From contig CAVCUL010000012.1 of assembly GCA_963605415.1 (NCBI GenBank), positions 1 to 59,705 of the forward strand: 59,705 nucleotides of DNA. Direction: 5' to 3'. A program made the translations under genes and the position numbers. Each line of letters begins with the position of its first letter. The first letter of the stretch is position 1. Shown piece by piece: positions 1 through 7,693 of this stretch. This DNA comes from CAG-217 sp963605415 (GTDB lineage: Bacteria > Bacillota > Clostridia > Oscillospirales > Acutalibacteraceae). The notes below the pieces were generated by a model, which saw only the letters and a list, made by a program, of their open reading frames with translations, was not told where the DNA came from and did not search any database.

Positions 1-150
1 TCTGTCGCTACGCGACATCTCCCCGCACTGCGGGGAGTCACCCTTTACAAGGGAGGCAAAAAGGTTACAAAATCTCAGCCCCCCCTTGCAAAGGGGGGAA
101 AGCGGCGCAGCCACAGGGGGGGGGATTGGCCGTAGGCGGTGGAGGGATTG
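1..150. repeat. Intergenic palindromic repeat cluster, copy 1 (cut by window edge)
   Basis: Bases 1-53 match, as reverse complement and with about two differences, bases 59641-59696 at the other end of the window. The cluster is a string of short palindromes: a CTCCCCGCA/TGCGGGGAG hairpin, a GTCGC/GCGAC hairpin and a CCTT/AAGG hairpin, followed by a C-run/G-run pair and a GGCGGTGGAGGGATT block. Related clusters lie at 25668, 48195 and 59375. No coding potential is convincing. It lies just beyond the terminator of the kinase-like gene. Confidence 0.8.
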
Positions 151-173
151 CTATGCAATAAACCGCAAAACCA

Positions 174-206
174 CAAAAAAGCGCACACGGCCGAGACCGT
201 GTGCGC
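174..206 (-). terminator. Rho-independent terminator of the kinase-like gene
   Basis: A perfect 10-bp stem (GCGCACACGG with CCGTGTGCGC, 181-190 and 197-206) with a 6-base loop is followed on the minus strand by a run of six T. It closes the minus-strand gene ending at 221. Confidence 0.9.
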
Positions 207-220
207 CTTGCTGTACCGAT

Positions 221-832
221 TTACTTGTTTTTCTCCTGCACCACCCGGGTGATGATCTCCACGCACCCCTCCGGAGTCAGGCGGCCGGAGTCCAGGGACA
301 AATCGTAGTTGTGCACATCGCCCCACGCCCGGCCGGTATAATGCCGGTAGTTGAGGGCGCGCTTCTTATCCTTCTCCGCCAGGCGCTTAGCCGGCGGTTT
401 ATCCGTCTCGCCGTAAAGCAACACAATACGCTTGGCCCTGTAATCCTTGCCGGCGTGAACAAACACATTAAGCACATCCTCCCGATCCTCCAAGATATAG
501 TCCGCACAACGCCCTACGATCACGCAGTCACCCTTTTCTGCCAGGTCCAGAATCACCTTGCGCTGCACCGTCCACAGATAATCAGACGGGGACAGGCCGT
601 TCATCACCTCCGGCGAGCCTACAGACGAAAAAGCATAGGCCAGTCGGCTCTTGCTGGCGGAATACTCGCCGGTCTCCTCAATATAATGCTCAGCAAACCC
701 GGTCTTCTCCGCCACCTGGCGTACCAATTCCTGGTCATAATAGTCCCAACCCAACGCCGCCGCAACAGCCTTGCCGACAGAGCGTCCGCCGGAGCCGAAC
801 TCCCGACCGATGGTAATAATCTTTACAGACAT
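221..832 (-). CDS. Cytidylate kinase-like family protein
   Basis: A 203-residue protein of the cytidylate-kinase-like family common in Clostridia. The N-terminus carries a P-loop variant (IGREFGSGGRSVG, residues 8-20) followed by a helix with YYDQELV, as in that family; an LID-like basic region lies near the middle (residues about 115-145). True Cmk phosphorylates CMP/dCMP, but members of this branch are of unproven substrate. The start at 832 is chosen over the upstream in-frame start at 910 because the family alignment begins at MSVKIITIGRE. It is the first gene beyond the phage-derived cluster on the same strand, with its own likely promoter, so it is probably a host gene rather than cargo. 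Confidence 0.82.
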   Translation of the reverse strand: MSVKIITIGREFGSGGRSVGKAVAAALGWDYYDQELVRQVAEKTGFAEHYIEETGEYSASKSRLAYAFSSVGSPEVMNGLSPSDYLWTVQRKVILDLAEKGDCVIVGRCADYILEDREDVLNVFVHAGKDYRAKRIVLLYGETDKPPAKRLAEKDKKRALNYRHYTGRAWGDVHNYDLSLDSGRLTPEGCVEIITRVVQEKNK

Positions 833-890
833 GATAAAGCCCCCTTGCCCGGCGCCGCAAAATTGGATACACTGCACCGAGTCTATATTC

Positions 891-919
891 AGTATAACAC
901 ACCGGGGCAAAAAAGAAAA
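891..919 (-). promoter_or_regulatory. Possible promoter for the kinase-like gene
   Basis: On the minus strand a good -10 (TATACT, 891-896) is preceded 17 bases upstream by a poor -35 (TTTTCT, 914-919). It lies in the 95-base gap between the fibre gene and the kinase-like gene, so the kinase need not depend on transcription of the phage cluster. Confidence 0.4.
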
Positions 920-927
920 GGGGGTGT

Positions 928-1404
928 TTACCGAAAAAACAACACGGCGTAGGTCGTACCGTTCTGGTTTAAGCAGGCATACTCCTGGCCGGTTACCGGC
1001 GACACAGACTGATTGACCGTCAGCGTGGTACCGCTAAGGGTCAGGCCAATGGTGCTGCGGGTCTGGCTGGCAAAGGCCACATAATGATAATTGGCACTGG
1101 TAGAGAATTTGCACACAGAGGGTGCCATGCCGTCTGCAAACACAATGGCAAAGCGCGGCGTAAAGGGGGCGGGCACTTCCACCGTGCGGGTAGCCTGGCC
1201 ATTACCAAAGTAGTTGTAATAGTAAAACGGCAGCCCCCACAGTTCCCGCTCCGCCTGTGTGATATGCACCGTGGTGTTGCCGGTATGACTGCCAAAGGCG
1301 TTATCAATCCGCTGGTTGTCTGTGTTAAAATCCTCTCGCTGGGGCACATCTGTACCCACCCAATCGTTGAGTTTCAGGTTGGTGGTTTTGTTGGTACTGC
1401 TCAT
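928..1404 (-). CDS. Phage-like tail fibre / receptor-binding protein
   Basis: A 158-residue protein, last gene of the phage-derived cluster. The N-terminal third (NLKLNDWVGTD, then a QRIDNAF helix and HITQAERE) is typical of short tail-fibre or base-plate-attached proteins of Firmicutes phages, which begin with a structural adaptor and end in a beta-rich tip. The remainder is rich in Ser, Thr and aromatic residues, consistent with a small beta-structured tip domain. It follows the YmfQ-like gene by one base, in the same position as the Mu fibre gene gp49. Receptor is unknown. It is short compared with usual fibres. Confidence 0.65.
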   Translation of the reverse strand: MSSTNKTTNLKLNDWVGTDVPQREDFNTDNQRIDNAFGSHTGNTTVHITQAERELWGLPFYYYNYFGNGQATRTVEVPAPFTPRFAIVFADGMAPSVCKFSTSANYHYVAFASQTRSTIGLTLSGTTLTVNQSVSPVTGQEYACLNQNGTTYAVLFFR

Positions 1405-1405
1405 A

Positions 1406-1954
1406 TTAATCCTCCGTATCTAAAATATCAAAGGGCAGTGCCGCCCGGTCAAAGACAGCGTAAGGCACTGCGTCTGCGTCCAGTGCGTCCCAGGTGCGTC
1501 CACTACCCGGCAAATGAGCGTAGAGAAAAGGCGGCATCCAGTCCCGCAACAGACGACCCAGGTTGGCGCGCCCGGCAGCCGAAATGCACAGCTCCAAATT
1601 CCCGTCGGTGCAGGTATATGTAGCGTCTGCGCCGCACAGGTCGCCAAGCGCCTGCTGAAAGCCCGCCAAAGAAAAATCGCCCCAGGGCATCTGCCGCCGT
1701 GCACGCAGTTTTTGGCAGGTCTGCTGCTGCGTATCTCCCGGCAGCAGACCGCGGACCGTCAGCCAACGCCAAAGATTCTCTCCGGCAGCGGTGGCAGCAA
1801 AGGCGCCCTCCCGGGTAGCCGTCAGTTGGTCATAGACCAGCGCGATCCCCGCCGCATAGCCCCGCAGCTCGCCGTCGATCACCGTGCCCGGTTGGGGGTC
1901 AAAGCCCTCTGCCCGGGCCAGCGCCTGCAAGCGGCCCAGCACCGTCTCAAACAT
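1406..1954 (-). CDS. YmfQ/gp48-like baseplate protein (DUF2313)
   Basis: A 182-residue protein resembling the YmfQ/DUF2313 family, the product of Mu gp48 and PBSX xkdU. Family-like signs are the long N-terminal helix, the AAGIALVYDQL segment, the TATREGAF... LWRWLTVRGLLP region and the C-terminal WMPPFLYAHLP segment. In Mu-type tails it links the baseplate wedge to the fibre. It overlaps the baseplate J gene by 8 bases and is followed at once by the fibre gene, which is the standard Mu order. Confidence 0.72.
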   Translation of the reverse strand: MFETVLGRLQALARAEGFDPQPGTVIDGELRGYAAGIALVYDQLTATREGAFAATAAGENLWRWLTVRGLLPGDTQQQTCQKLRARRQMPWGDFSLAGFQQALGDLCGADATYTCTDGNLELCISAAGRANLGRLLRDWMPPFLYAHLPGSGRTWDALDADAVPYAVFDRAALPFDILDTED

Positions 1955-3017
1955 AGCAGGTCACCTCCACCGCCGTGACCTCCAGGTACGCGCCGGTGCT
2001 GCAAGTGATCACGCCGCCCTTCTCGCCGGCTGCGTGCACCTCCGGGGTGCCGCACAGACCGTCCGTTTGCAGCTCTGCCGCCAGGGCAGAGGGGTTCAGG
2101 CTGCCGCCGATCACCCGGGCGGAGCACAGTTCTTCCAACTGGCTTTCCAACGCAGATTTTACCGTCGCCGGATCCGCACCGGAAAGAATTTGCGCCGAGC
2201 ACACCAACTGCACCGGCTGCCGCTTGGCCGCCTGTACATCAATAAAGCACCCGGCCAGGGTGAGAATATCCAGTTTTTCCGTCACCGCCAGGCGCAGCTC
2301 GTCATCCACCGTGCCCTGGCGGCTGTGTACATACACCGTGACAATATAATCCGAACCGCCGGGGCACACCTTGCAGGACAGCACATCCTCCAGCTGCTCC
2401 ACCGCTGCGGCCAGGCAAGCAGTATTCACCCCGTTGGGCGGTACCTGCTGCACCCGACAAATGCGTCTGCGCAGAGCAGTATCCGTCTCCACTGCCGCAC
2501 CGCCGGTAAAAGCCGTTTTATTGGTCACCCCGTTGATCCCTGCCGGGGGATTGACCATCACGGTGATGCATCCTGCCGCCACATTGTGGGCCGTGGTCTT
2601 GCCCAGGGAGACAGCCGGCACATCCACCGCCAACTCTCCGGCGGGAATGGTAGCCGCCTGGGTGGTGGCAAACTGCAAATAAGGTTGCCCTTCCGCAGAG
2701 CACACCGTGTCTGCCGGCACGGTCACCGCCGTCTCTGACGCCTGCGCCAGTGAGAAAGTCAGCACCCCGGTAGCAGTAGAAGCGCCCTTACGCTGCAAGC
2801 CCACATCCGCCGCGTGCCGGTCCAGGTCCTCCCCCTTTGCCGTGTCGGCAAACACCTGGCTTTGCACATGATCGCCAAACACGGACAGTGCATACACCTC
2901 CGTAGCCACACTGCGAAAGCGGGCGTCCAGCTCCGGCAAATCCTCCGGCTTTTCGCCGCAGGCGTCAAAAAAAGCCGCCCGCATTTTGTCCGTTATTTCC
3001 TGATAGGTCGCTCTCAT
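1947..3017 (-). CDS. Baseplate J-like protein (Mu gp47 / PBSX XkdT type)
   Basis: A 356-residue protein of the baseplate J family, the T4 gp6-like wedge component. Seen directly: the N-terminal LDARFRSVATEVYALS region, the GEDLDRHAADVGLQRKGAS motif and the central TVPADTVCSAEGQPY..F segment with VGKTTAHNVAAGCIT-like sequence, followed by PPAGINGVTNKTAFTGG and ALRRRI, all characteristic of this family. It overlaps its neighbours by 4 and 8 bases. In contractile phages it forms the ring around the spike, so its retention without a sheath gene is odd. Confidence 0.9.
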   Translation of the reverse strand: MRATYQEITDKMRAAFFDACGEKPEDLPELDARFRSVATEVYALSVFGDHVQSQVFADTAKGEDLDRHAADVGLQRKGASTATGVLTFSLAQASETAVTVPADTVCSAEGQPYLQFATTQAATIPAGELAVDVPAVSLGKTTAHNVAAGCITVMVNPPAGINGVTNKTAFTGGAAVETDTALRRRICRVQQVPPNGVNTACLAAAVEQLEDVLSCKVCPGGSDYIVTVYVHSRQGTVDDELRLAVTEKLDILTLAGCFIDVQAAKRQPVQLVCSAQILSGADPATVKSALESQLEELCSARVIGGSLNPSALAAELQTDGLCGTPEVHAAGEKGGVITCSTGAYLEVTAVEVTCYV

Positions 3018-3328
3018 AGATCGACCGTCACCTCCCGTTCTTCCTCACGCACCCACAGCCGAAAGACCGCGCCGCTGTCTGCGATGCTTACCCCCAGTAC
3101 CAGCACACCGGGCACATCACAAACCGCCCGGCGCCCCAGTGCCAACAGCTCGTCCGGCAACACATCTGCCGAACAGCCGCCGATACCGCCTACCGGTCGG
3201 GGATAATAGCCTTCGCAAGGCAGCGCCAGCAGCAGGCGCAAGGACTGCACCAGATCCTCCGGTGCGTCCAGCCGCCGGGGGGCGTGATCCGTGACCACAT
3301 AATCGCCGTTTTCCACTGCATAGATCAA
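3014..3328 (-). CDS. gp46/gp25-like baseplate wedge protein
   Basis: A 104-residue protein between the spike and baseplate J genes, the place of Mu gp46 and PBSX xkdS. It contains a short beta start (GDYVVTD), a helix with EDLVQSLRLLLALPCEG and a YYPRPVGGIGG segment, the layout of the GP46/gp25-like wedge proteins. The assignment rests mainly on order and size. Starts and stops overlap both neighbours by 4 bases (ATGA type), suggesting translational coupling. Confidence 0.65.
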   Translation of the reverse strand: MIYAVENGDYVVTDHAPRRLDAPEDLVQSLRLLLALPCEGYYPRPVGGIGGCSADVLPDELLALGRRAVCDVPGVLVLGVSIADSGAVFRLWVREEEREVTVDL

Positions 3329-3675
3329 GATTCGATCTCTCCTTTTTCATTGATAACCAGGCCGTTAATCCGCACGGTACCGTCACCGCATAGGCGTACC
3401 ACTGCGCCGCCGGGACTGCGTAGCTCCACCTCGCCGGGGGCCAGATCGGCGCTGCCCATACGGGCACCGGCCACCACTGCGCCGTCCTCTCCGCCGGAGA
3501 GCAGCAGCACCTGGGCACCGGCGGGCACATTGGCCGCATAGCCGTAAGGGGCATACACCGGGGTCTCCCGCAAATGGGCAGAGGCCACCGTCTCCACCCG
3601 GCTGCCGCCCAGGGTCACCCCGGCACACTCATACCCGGCGCCGCCGGTTTGGCGGGCACGCTCATTCAGCCACAT
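3325..3675 (-). CDS. gp45-like baseplate spike protein
   Basis: A 116-residue protein starting MWLNERARQ at 3675; the upstream part of the open frame is an overlap with the hub gene and is not taken as coding. The body reads NVPAGAQVLLLSGGEDG... GEVELRSPGGAVVRL, the repeated-strand pattern of the Mu gp45 / phage spike family, ending in a short tail (NGLVINEKGE). In Mu this protein forms the membrane-piercing tip. It is about half the length of Mu gp45, so only the OB/beta-helix core seems present. It overlaps the hub gene by 14 bases. Confidence 0.7.
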   Translation of the reverse strand: MWLNERARQTGGAGYECAGVTLGGSRVETVASAHLRETPVYAPYGYAANVPAGAQVLLLSGGEDGAVVAGARMGSADLAPGEVELRSPGGAVVRLCGDGTVRINGLVINEKGEIES

Positions 3676-4609
3676 AGTACATCGCCTCCAATTCCGGTTG
3701 GCAGCACAGCACCAACCGGGTCTGTACCTGCCGTGCGGTGCCGGTGATCTCCCGCTGAAAAACACAAAACCCGGCACTGTCCGGCACACCGCCCTTTGGC
3801 ACCACCGGAGCATAAAGCGGCAGCCGGTGCGCCCCGGTGAGCACCACCTCCAGCCGCCGATACCGGGCAGCCGCCTGTTCCAACTTGCGCAACAGCACCT
3901 GCTGGCGCTGCTCCGACGGATAGGCCGCCACATTCACATAGCGGCGACGGCTGATTTTTTTGTCTGCAAAATACCCGGCCTCCAGTCGGCGGCAGTATGG
4001 CTCTGCGCTGGCGATCTTGTAGGCATACACTCCCGGCGCTTCGCCCCGCTCGGTTACCGCCGTTACAGACACGATCTGGTCTCCGGGCAGGGTCACCGCC
4101 TCTTCGCTGCCGTAGGCACGCAGCCGATTCTCCGGGTCTGCAAAAATACCCTTGGCGCCCAGCACCTGCATAAAGCCCTGCAAGGCACCAAAGCAGCTGG
4201 TGCCCTTCTCCACCGTGTACTGCCCCGGCGCGGTGCCGGTGGGCAGAGCCGCCGTAAAGCCAAAGGGCGCCGCGTAATGGTGCACCATTTGGTCCACATC
4301 CGGCGCGGTCAGGCTGATGGGCAGCGCCTCATTGTCCAGCAGCAGGCAGGCGGAGGAGCGGGCGTACACAAACCCCCGCCGCTGCCCGGGAGACACCGTC
4401 AGCTTTTGCTGGTCCGCGTAGCCAAAAAAGCAGCACGCACCGTCCGGCGCAAAGCCCCGCACCCGGTACACCTCCGGCAGATCGCCGTCCCACAGGAAGT
4501 GCAGCCGCAGTCCGTCGCACCCGGCGGTCACATCGCCGCTCCAGCGGTAGGACAGCAGCTGCCGGGGCACCGCCCGCTTGCCGTCCAGAAATTCCAGCTC
4601 AAAGGTCAC
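3662..4609 (-). CDS. Tail hub protein (gp44 / XkdQ / late control D-like)
   Basis: A 315-residue protein in the position of Mu gp44 and PBSX xkdQ, the hub that joins the tube end to the spike. The middle segment (VDQMVHHYAAPFGF, then YTVEKGTSCFGALQGFMQVLGAKGIFADPENRLR) is the recognisable part of this family: a domain read after the phrase equivalent to 'duration, single path'. The C-terminal beta region ends in REITGTARQVQTRL. It overlaps the LysM gene by 4 bases. A hub without a tube gene is unexpected. Confidence 0.78.
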   Translation of the reverse strand: MTFELEFLDGKRAVPRQLLSYRWSGDVTAGCDGLRLHFLWDGDLPEVYRVRGFAPDGACCFFGYADQQKLTVSPGQRRGFVYARSSACLLLDNEALPISLTAPDVDQMVHHYAAPFGFTAALPTGTAPGQYTVEKGTSCFGALQGFMQVLGAKGIFADPENRLRAYGSEEAVTLPGDQIVSVTAVTERGEAPGVYAYKIASAEPYCRRLEAGYFADKKISRRRYVNVAAYPSEQRQQVLLRKLEQAAARYRRLEVVLTGAHRLPLYAPVVPKGGVPDSAGFCVFQREITGTARQVQTRLVLCCQPELEAMYYVAE

Positions 4610-5124
4610 GCCAGCACCACCTTTCCCCCGGGGGTCAGATCAAAGGGCGAGGCCAGACTGTTCAGCACCACAATCGTGTCCACAGACACACCGGTGCGCG
4701 CTGCAATGTCAAAGGCATTCTCTCCCTGCAGCACCCGGGTACTGCCATAGGGGGCGTACCGGGGCGCCCGGTCACAGTCCTCCGTAAAAGTAAAGCTGTA
4801 CTGCACCCCGTCCCGGGCGGTGGTGCAGGTGTAGTCAAATCGGGTCAAATACGCCCGCATCGGCTCCGCCCCGGGGGCAAACAGCCAGTGCGCCTGCCCG
4901 GGCAAAAGCAGCCGGCGCAGCACCTGAGCCATCTCCAGCGCCCGCTGCCCGTACCACCAGCCCTTGCCGGTGATTACCGTAGCCTGTCGCCCGGCCGGAG
5001 TCACACCGACGCCGCCGGACAGCAACTGCTCCTGCTTCTGCAGGGCCCGGCTCTCCACCTGGAGCTGAGCGGGATTTTGCAAAAAGGTGTACGGCCCGAA
5101 GCGCATACGCATCAGCGCCTGCAT
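4606..5124 (-). CDS. LysM-containing tail protein (XkdP / gp43-like)
   Basis: A 172-residue protein. The N-terminal 120 residues match the XkdP-type tail proteins (LysM-tail assembly), and the C-terminal 45 residues form a LysM fold (RVLQGENAFDIAARTG... VDTIVVLNSL... DLTPGGKVVL). In PBSX this gene follows the tape-measure gene and acts at the tail-baseplate junction. Here it follows only a 33-residue ORF. A strong GGAGG site lies ahead of its ATG, inside the end of that small ORF. Confidence 0.8.
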   Translation of the reverse strand: MQALMRMRFGPYTFLQNPAQLQVESRALQKQEQLLSGGVGVTPAGRQATVITGKGWWYGQRALEMAQVLRRLLLPGQAHWLFAPGAEPMRAYLTRFDYTCTTARDGVQYSFTFTEDCDRAPRYAPYGSTRVLQGENAFDIAARTGVSVDTIVVLNSLASPFDLTPGGKVVLA

Positions 5125-5126
5125 TT

Positions 5127-5228
5127 TTACACCTCCCCGCCGTCATATCGGCGGGCATCCAGGCGCAGATACTCACTGAGCGCCTCAATATAGGCATTGT
5201 CCTGTTCATTCATACTGTCCGTCTCCAT
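5127..5228 (-). CDS. 33-residue ORF at the site of the missing tail genes
   Basis: A small open frame starting METDSMNEQDNAYIEALSEY and ending DARRYDGGEV. It has a clear ribosome site (GGGAGG, 9 bases before the ATG), overlaps the end of the terminator-like gene by 23 bases and stops 2 bases before the LysM gene. It is acidic and predicted helical. It is not recognised. It could be a remnant of the tail chaperone or tape-measure gene, or a real small structural linker. Position and signals make it more likely translated than random. Confidence 0.6.
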   Translation of the reverse strand: METDSMNEQDNAYIEALSEYLRLDARRYDGGEV

Positions 5229-5619
5229 TTTCTAAATCCTCCCGATAGGTAAAGGTGGCCCGCAGGTGCAGGCAGCCGGTGTCCGTATCTGCTCCGGGCG
5301 CGCCGGCCGACACGGCGCACACCCGCCGATCCAGCAGGGTGCGACAAATGCCGGAGAGCACCTGCTGCAGTGCCCCGGTACCGGCGGATGGGGGCGCATA
5401 CAAATCAAAACGCAGCGCCACCTGCCCGGCCTGGCCCTCCTCGCCTACTGCGTCACTGGCACTTTCAATCTCTGCCAGGCACACAGCTACCACCGGGCGC
5501 AGCAGGCGACTGGGCTTCATCTGATCCGGATATGCGCGGCAAAGGTCCACCCCTTGCAGAGCATCACTATCCCGCAGTCTCGCCAGTACCTGCGTCACCG
5601 GATCCGTTGTCCACTCCAT
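5206..5619 (-). CDS. Tail completion / terminator-like protein
   Basis: A 137-residue protein starting MEWTTDPVTQVLARLR with a strong GCAGGAGGG site 5 bases before the ATG. The pattern of a C-terminal beta region (TGCLHLRATFTYRED) after AGQVALRFDLYAP is like the minor head-tail joining or tail terminator proteins found after the head-closure gene in Firmicutes phages. It overlaps the preceding gene by 53 bases, which is long, but the ribosome site argues for this start. In related phages the sheath gene should follow; here it does not. Confidence 0.55.
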   Translation of the reverse strand: MEWTTDPVTQVLARLRDSDALQGVDLCRAYPDQMKPSRLLRPVVAVCLAEIESASDAVGEEGQAGQVALRFDLYAPPSAGTGALQQVLSGICRTLLDRRVCAVSAGAPGADTDTGCLHLRATFTYREDLENGDGQYE

Positions 5620-5965
5620 AGTTTCCCTCCTGCAAGCGTTTCATCACGCCGGTATAATACAGCAGTTGGCTGCCCATACAAACCGCCTCCCGCTTGATAA
5701 AATAGTAAGATCGCCCGCCGGTCTCCAGCACTGCGTCCTCCGGCAGTTCTAAGATATTCCGGTCAAAGGGGCCGATGTACAGATAAAAATCCTTGTCCAC
5801 CCGCCCGATGGGCGTTTGCCGATCTGTAAAATTGGATTTGTTCTTCCGCCAAGTCTGTTGCAGAGTACAGAAAAACGGAAGTGAGCGACCCGCCCCAGTG
5901 ACCAGGCAGGCGCTGTTGCCTGCCCGGGTCAACTGGTTTTTAATAATATGTGCAGCCGGGGTCAT
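5567..5965 (-). CDS. Head closure / minor capsid-like protein
   Basis: A 132-residue protein starting MTPAAHIIKNQLTRAG, the start coupled by an ATGA overlap to the connector gene upstream. Its order, directly after the head-tail connector, and motifs such as GRVDKDFYLYIGPFDRNI and GRSYYFIKREAVCMG fit the head-closure proteins of clostridial siphophages and myophages. Function is inferred from order more than from sequence. Confidence 0.55.
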   Translation of the reverse strand: MTPAAHIIKNQLTRAGNSACLVTGAGRSLPFFCTLQQTWRKNKSNFTDRQTPIGRVDKDFYLYIGPFDRNILELPEDAVLETGGRSYYFIKREAVCMGSQLLYYTGVMKRLQEGNYGVDNGSGDAGTGETAG

Positions 5966-6336
5966 ACGCTGAGAAAGGCAAAGGCGTCGTCCCGCAGCAG
6001 GCCTCTGCACGCCTGCTCCGCATCCTCCAGCAACAAAGCGGACGCCTTATGCTGGCCGCTTTGCTGCACCGTCACATCCCCGGCGGTAAAGGCGGTTACA
6101 TCATCGCCGTTTTGGAACCACCGGGACTGCTCCAGCATACGCAGCGCCTTCACCGCTGCCAAATGGATCAGTCGCTCGTCCGCCGGGTCTGCCGCGTCAA
6201 ACATCCGCAGCTCCACCATGCGCACCGCTGAGGCAATCACCGGCGCCCAGTGCTCCAACTCCTCCTCCGTTTCACCGGAGAGCAGCTGCAGCCGCTCTGT
6301 AACTGCCTGCAGATCCATACAACCCAGCTTAGTCAT
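5962..6336 (-). CDS. Head-tail connector (gp6/gp15-like)
   Basis: A 124-residue, mostly helical protein directly after the capsid gene. The segments DERLIHLAAVKALRMLEQSRW and FTAGDVTVQQSG are the usual pattern of small head-tail connector (gp6-like adaptor) proteins: helical bundle, then a strand. It overlaps the capsid gene by 8 bases. It would sit under the portal ring. Confidence 0.68.
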   Translation of the reverse strand: MTKLGCMDLQAVTERLQLLSGETEEELEHWAPVIASAVRMVELRMFDAADPADERLIHLAAVKALRMLEQSRWFQNGDDVTAFTAGDVTVQQSGQHKASALLLEDAEQACRGLLRDDAFAFLSV

Positions 6337-7315
6337 GGGTCAGCATCTGGACGGCGCCGGAGAAGATGGGCGAGAACCCGGCAATAGCCGTAATGGACGC
6401 CCGCTCCAACTGGCGGTCGATCAGCTTGTCAAAATCCGTAGCCACATCGCCGGCCTGTACTTTTTCCAGTGCACAGGTGCGATCCAGCGCCAAAATGGTG
6501 CCTGCAGGGAACATCCTGTGGCGCACCAATTCCGCGCCCAACGGCGTCACCACCTGACCGGTGGCGTGGAAGGTATTGCCCGCTGCTGCGTCTTGCATCT
6601 CTTTCAGATTCAGAATGGCAGCCGTATCCTGAGGGCTGACCAGCAGAGTGGTCATATTAAAGCCGTCAAAAGCATTCCACAAATCCACCAGTCCGGCGTA
6701 GGTAAGCGCCCCGTCCAGTTCCACGCCACTCTCCTTTACGCCGGACAGCGCTGCGTAAGCGTCCAACAGCTGCCCCTCGGCAATGCAATTACCGATCTGG
6801 CGCAGGGTCACGGTAAACAGATCCAGCTTCTGGAACTTAATGGCCTCATAAGAAGCCACCAGCATACGACCCCGCTTATACATTTCCGTAAGCGTATCTT
6901 TCACCTGCACCGTAGTGGTGGGCAGAGACGCACCCTCGGCCACCTCAGCAGCAGTCAGCGGCTCACCGTTCTCTACACTCTCAATGGCACGGTAGTCCAT
7001 ACCGTCGATCACTGTGGTGGTGGCCACAATTTTTTGCAGCACATCCGCCTGCTCCATACCCTGGCGCACCGCCCGGCTCACATATTCCGGGAACAGCGCT
7101 GCAGAGTCCGAGGTCTGGAAGAATTTGGACACCGTGTCAGAGCCCATGCCGCTGACCTTAATATCAAAGCGCTTAAGCTGGCGCTGATAGGCGTCCAGCC
7201 CCTCCAGCGGGGTGCCTGCGTAATTCTCCGAAGGGTCAATCTGCTCCAGCGCCTGGGTAAAGCTTTTTCCGGTGGTATAAAGTCCCTTCTCCAGTTTCAA
7301 ATTATCATAAGCCAT
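6329..7315 (-). CDS. HK97-fold major capsid protein
   Basis: A 328-residue protein between decoration and connector genes. The order of elements (N-terminal arm, DYRAIESVENGEPLTAAEVAEGASLP, the YKRGRMLVASYEAIKFQKLDLF spine-helix region, LLVSPQDTAAILNLKEMQDA and the P-domain loop leading to GTILALDRTCALEKV) is that of HK97-fold capsid proteins of Firmicutes phages. No separate delta domain is obvious; the scaffold seems fused to the protease. Length is normal, and no frameshift or stop interrupts it. Confidence 0.88.
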   Translation of the reverse strand: MAYDNLKLEKGLYTTGKSFTQALEQIDPSENYAGTPLEGLDAYQRQLKRFDIKVSGMGSDTVSKFFQTSDSAALFPEYVSRAVRQGMEQADVLQKIVATTTVIDGMDYRAIESVENGEPLTAAEVAEGASLPTTTVQVKDTLTEMYKRGRMLVASYEAIKFQKLDLFTVTLRQIGNCIAEGQLLDAYAALSGVKESGVELDGALTYAGLVDLWNAFDGFNMTTLLVSPQDTAAILNLKEMQDAAAGNTFHATGQVVTPLGAELVRHRMFPAGTILALDRTCALEKVQAGDVATDFDKLIDRQLERASITAIAGFSPIFSGAVQMLTHD

Positions 7316-7333
7316 CTTACATTACCTCCTGCA

Positions 7334-7681
7334 TTAAAGAATAAAGCCGATTTTACCGGTGGTACTGTCTGTCCAGAGCACCAGTCGCTTAATATCCGCC
7401 TTGGTCTCGTCCACCTTCACACCGCCGGTGCCGTCCGCAATCAGGCCCCGATAACCGGGTGTGGGTGCAGTGCCGGTAAACTTGCTCTCCACATAACCGC
7501 CCAGCTGCACACCCACCAGACTGCCATGCACATTGCGCACAAAGCCCATAAAATTGGGATTGCTGCTGTCGCACTCCTTTACATATTTTTCCGCCACCGG
7601 GTAAGCCAGCATACCCACCCGACCGGACTCGCTGTAAAAACTAAGCATCTTTTCGTCAAATCCGTCAAAATAGACTGCCAT
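7334..7681 (-). CDS. Putative capsid decoration protein
   Basis: A 115-residue protein lying between protease and capsid genes, the usual place for a head-decoration protein. It is beta-rich with little helix (GMLAYPVAEKYVKE, then GSLVGVQLGGYVESKFTG and KRLVLWTDSTTGKIGFIL). I do not recognise a named family with certainty; the role is inferred from position and size. Confidence 0.55.
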   Translation of the reverse strand: MAVYFDGFDEKMLSFYSESGRVGMLAYPVAEKYVKECDSSNPNFMGFVRNVHGSLVGVQLGGYVESKFTGTAPTPGYRGLIADGTGGVKVDETKADIKRLVLWTDSTTGKIGFIL

Positions 7682-7693
7682 GATTTTTCCTCC

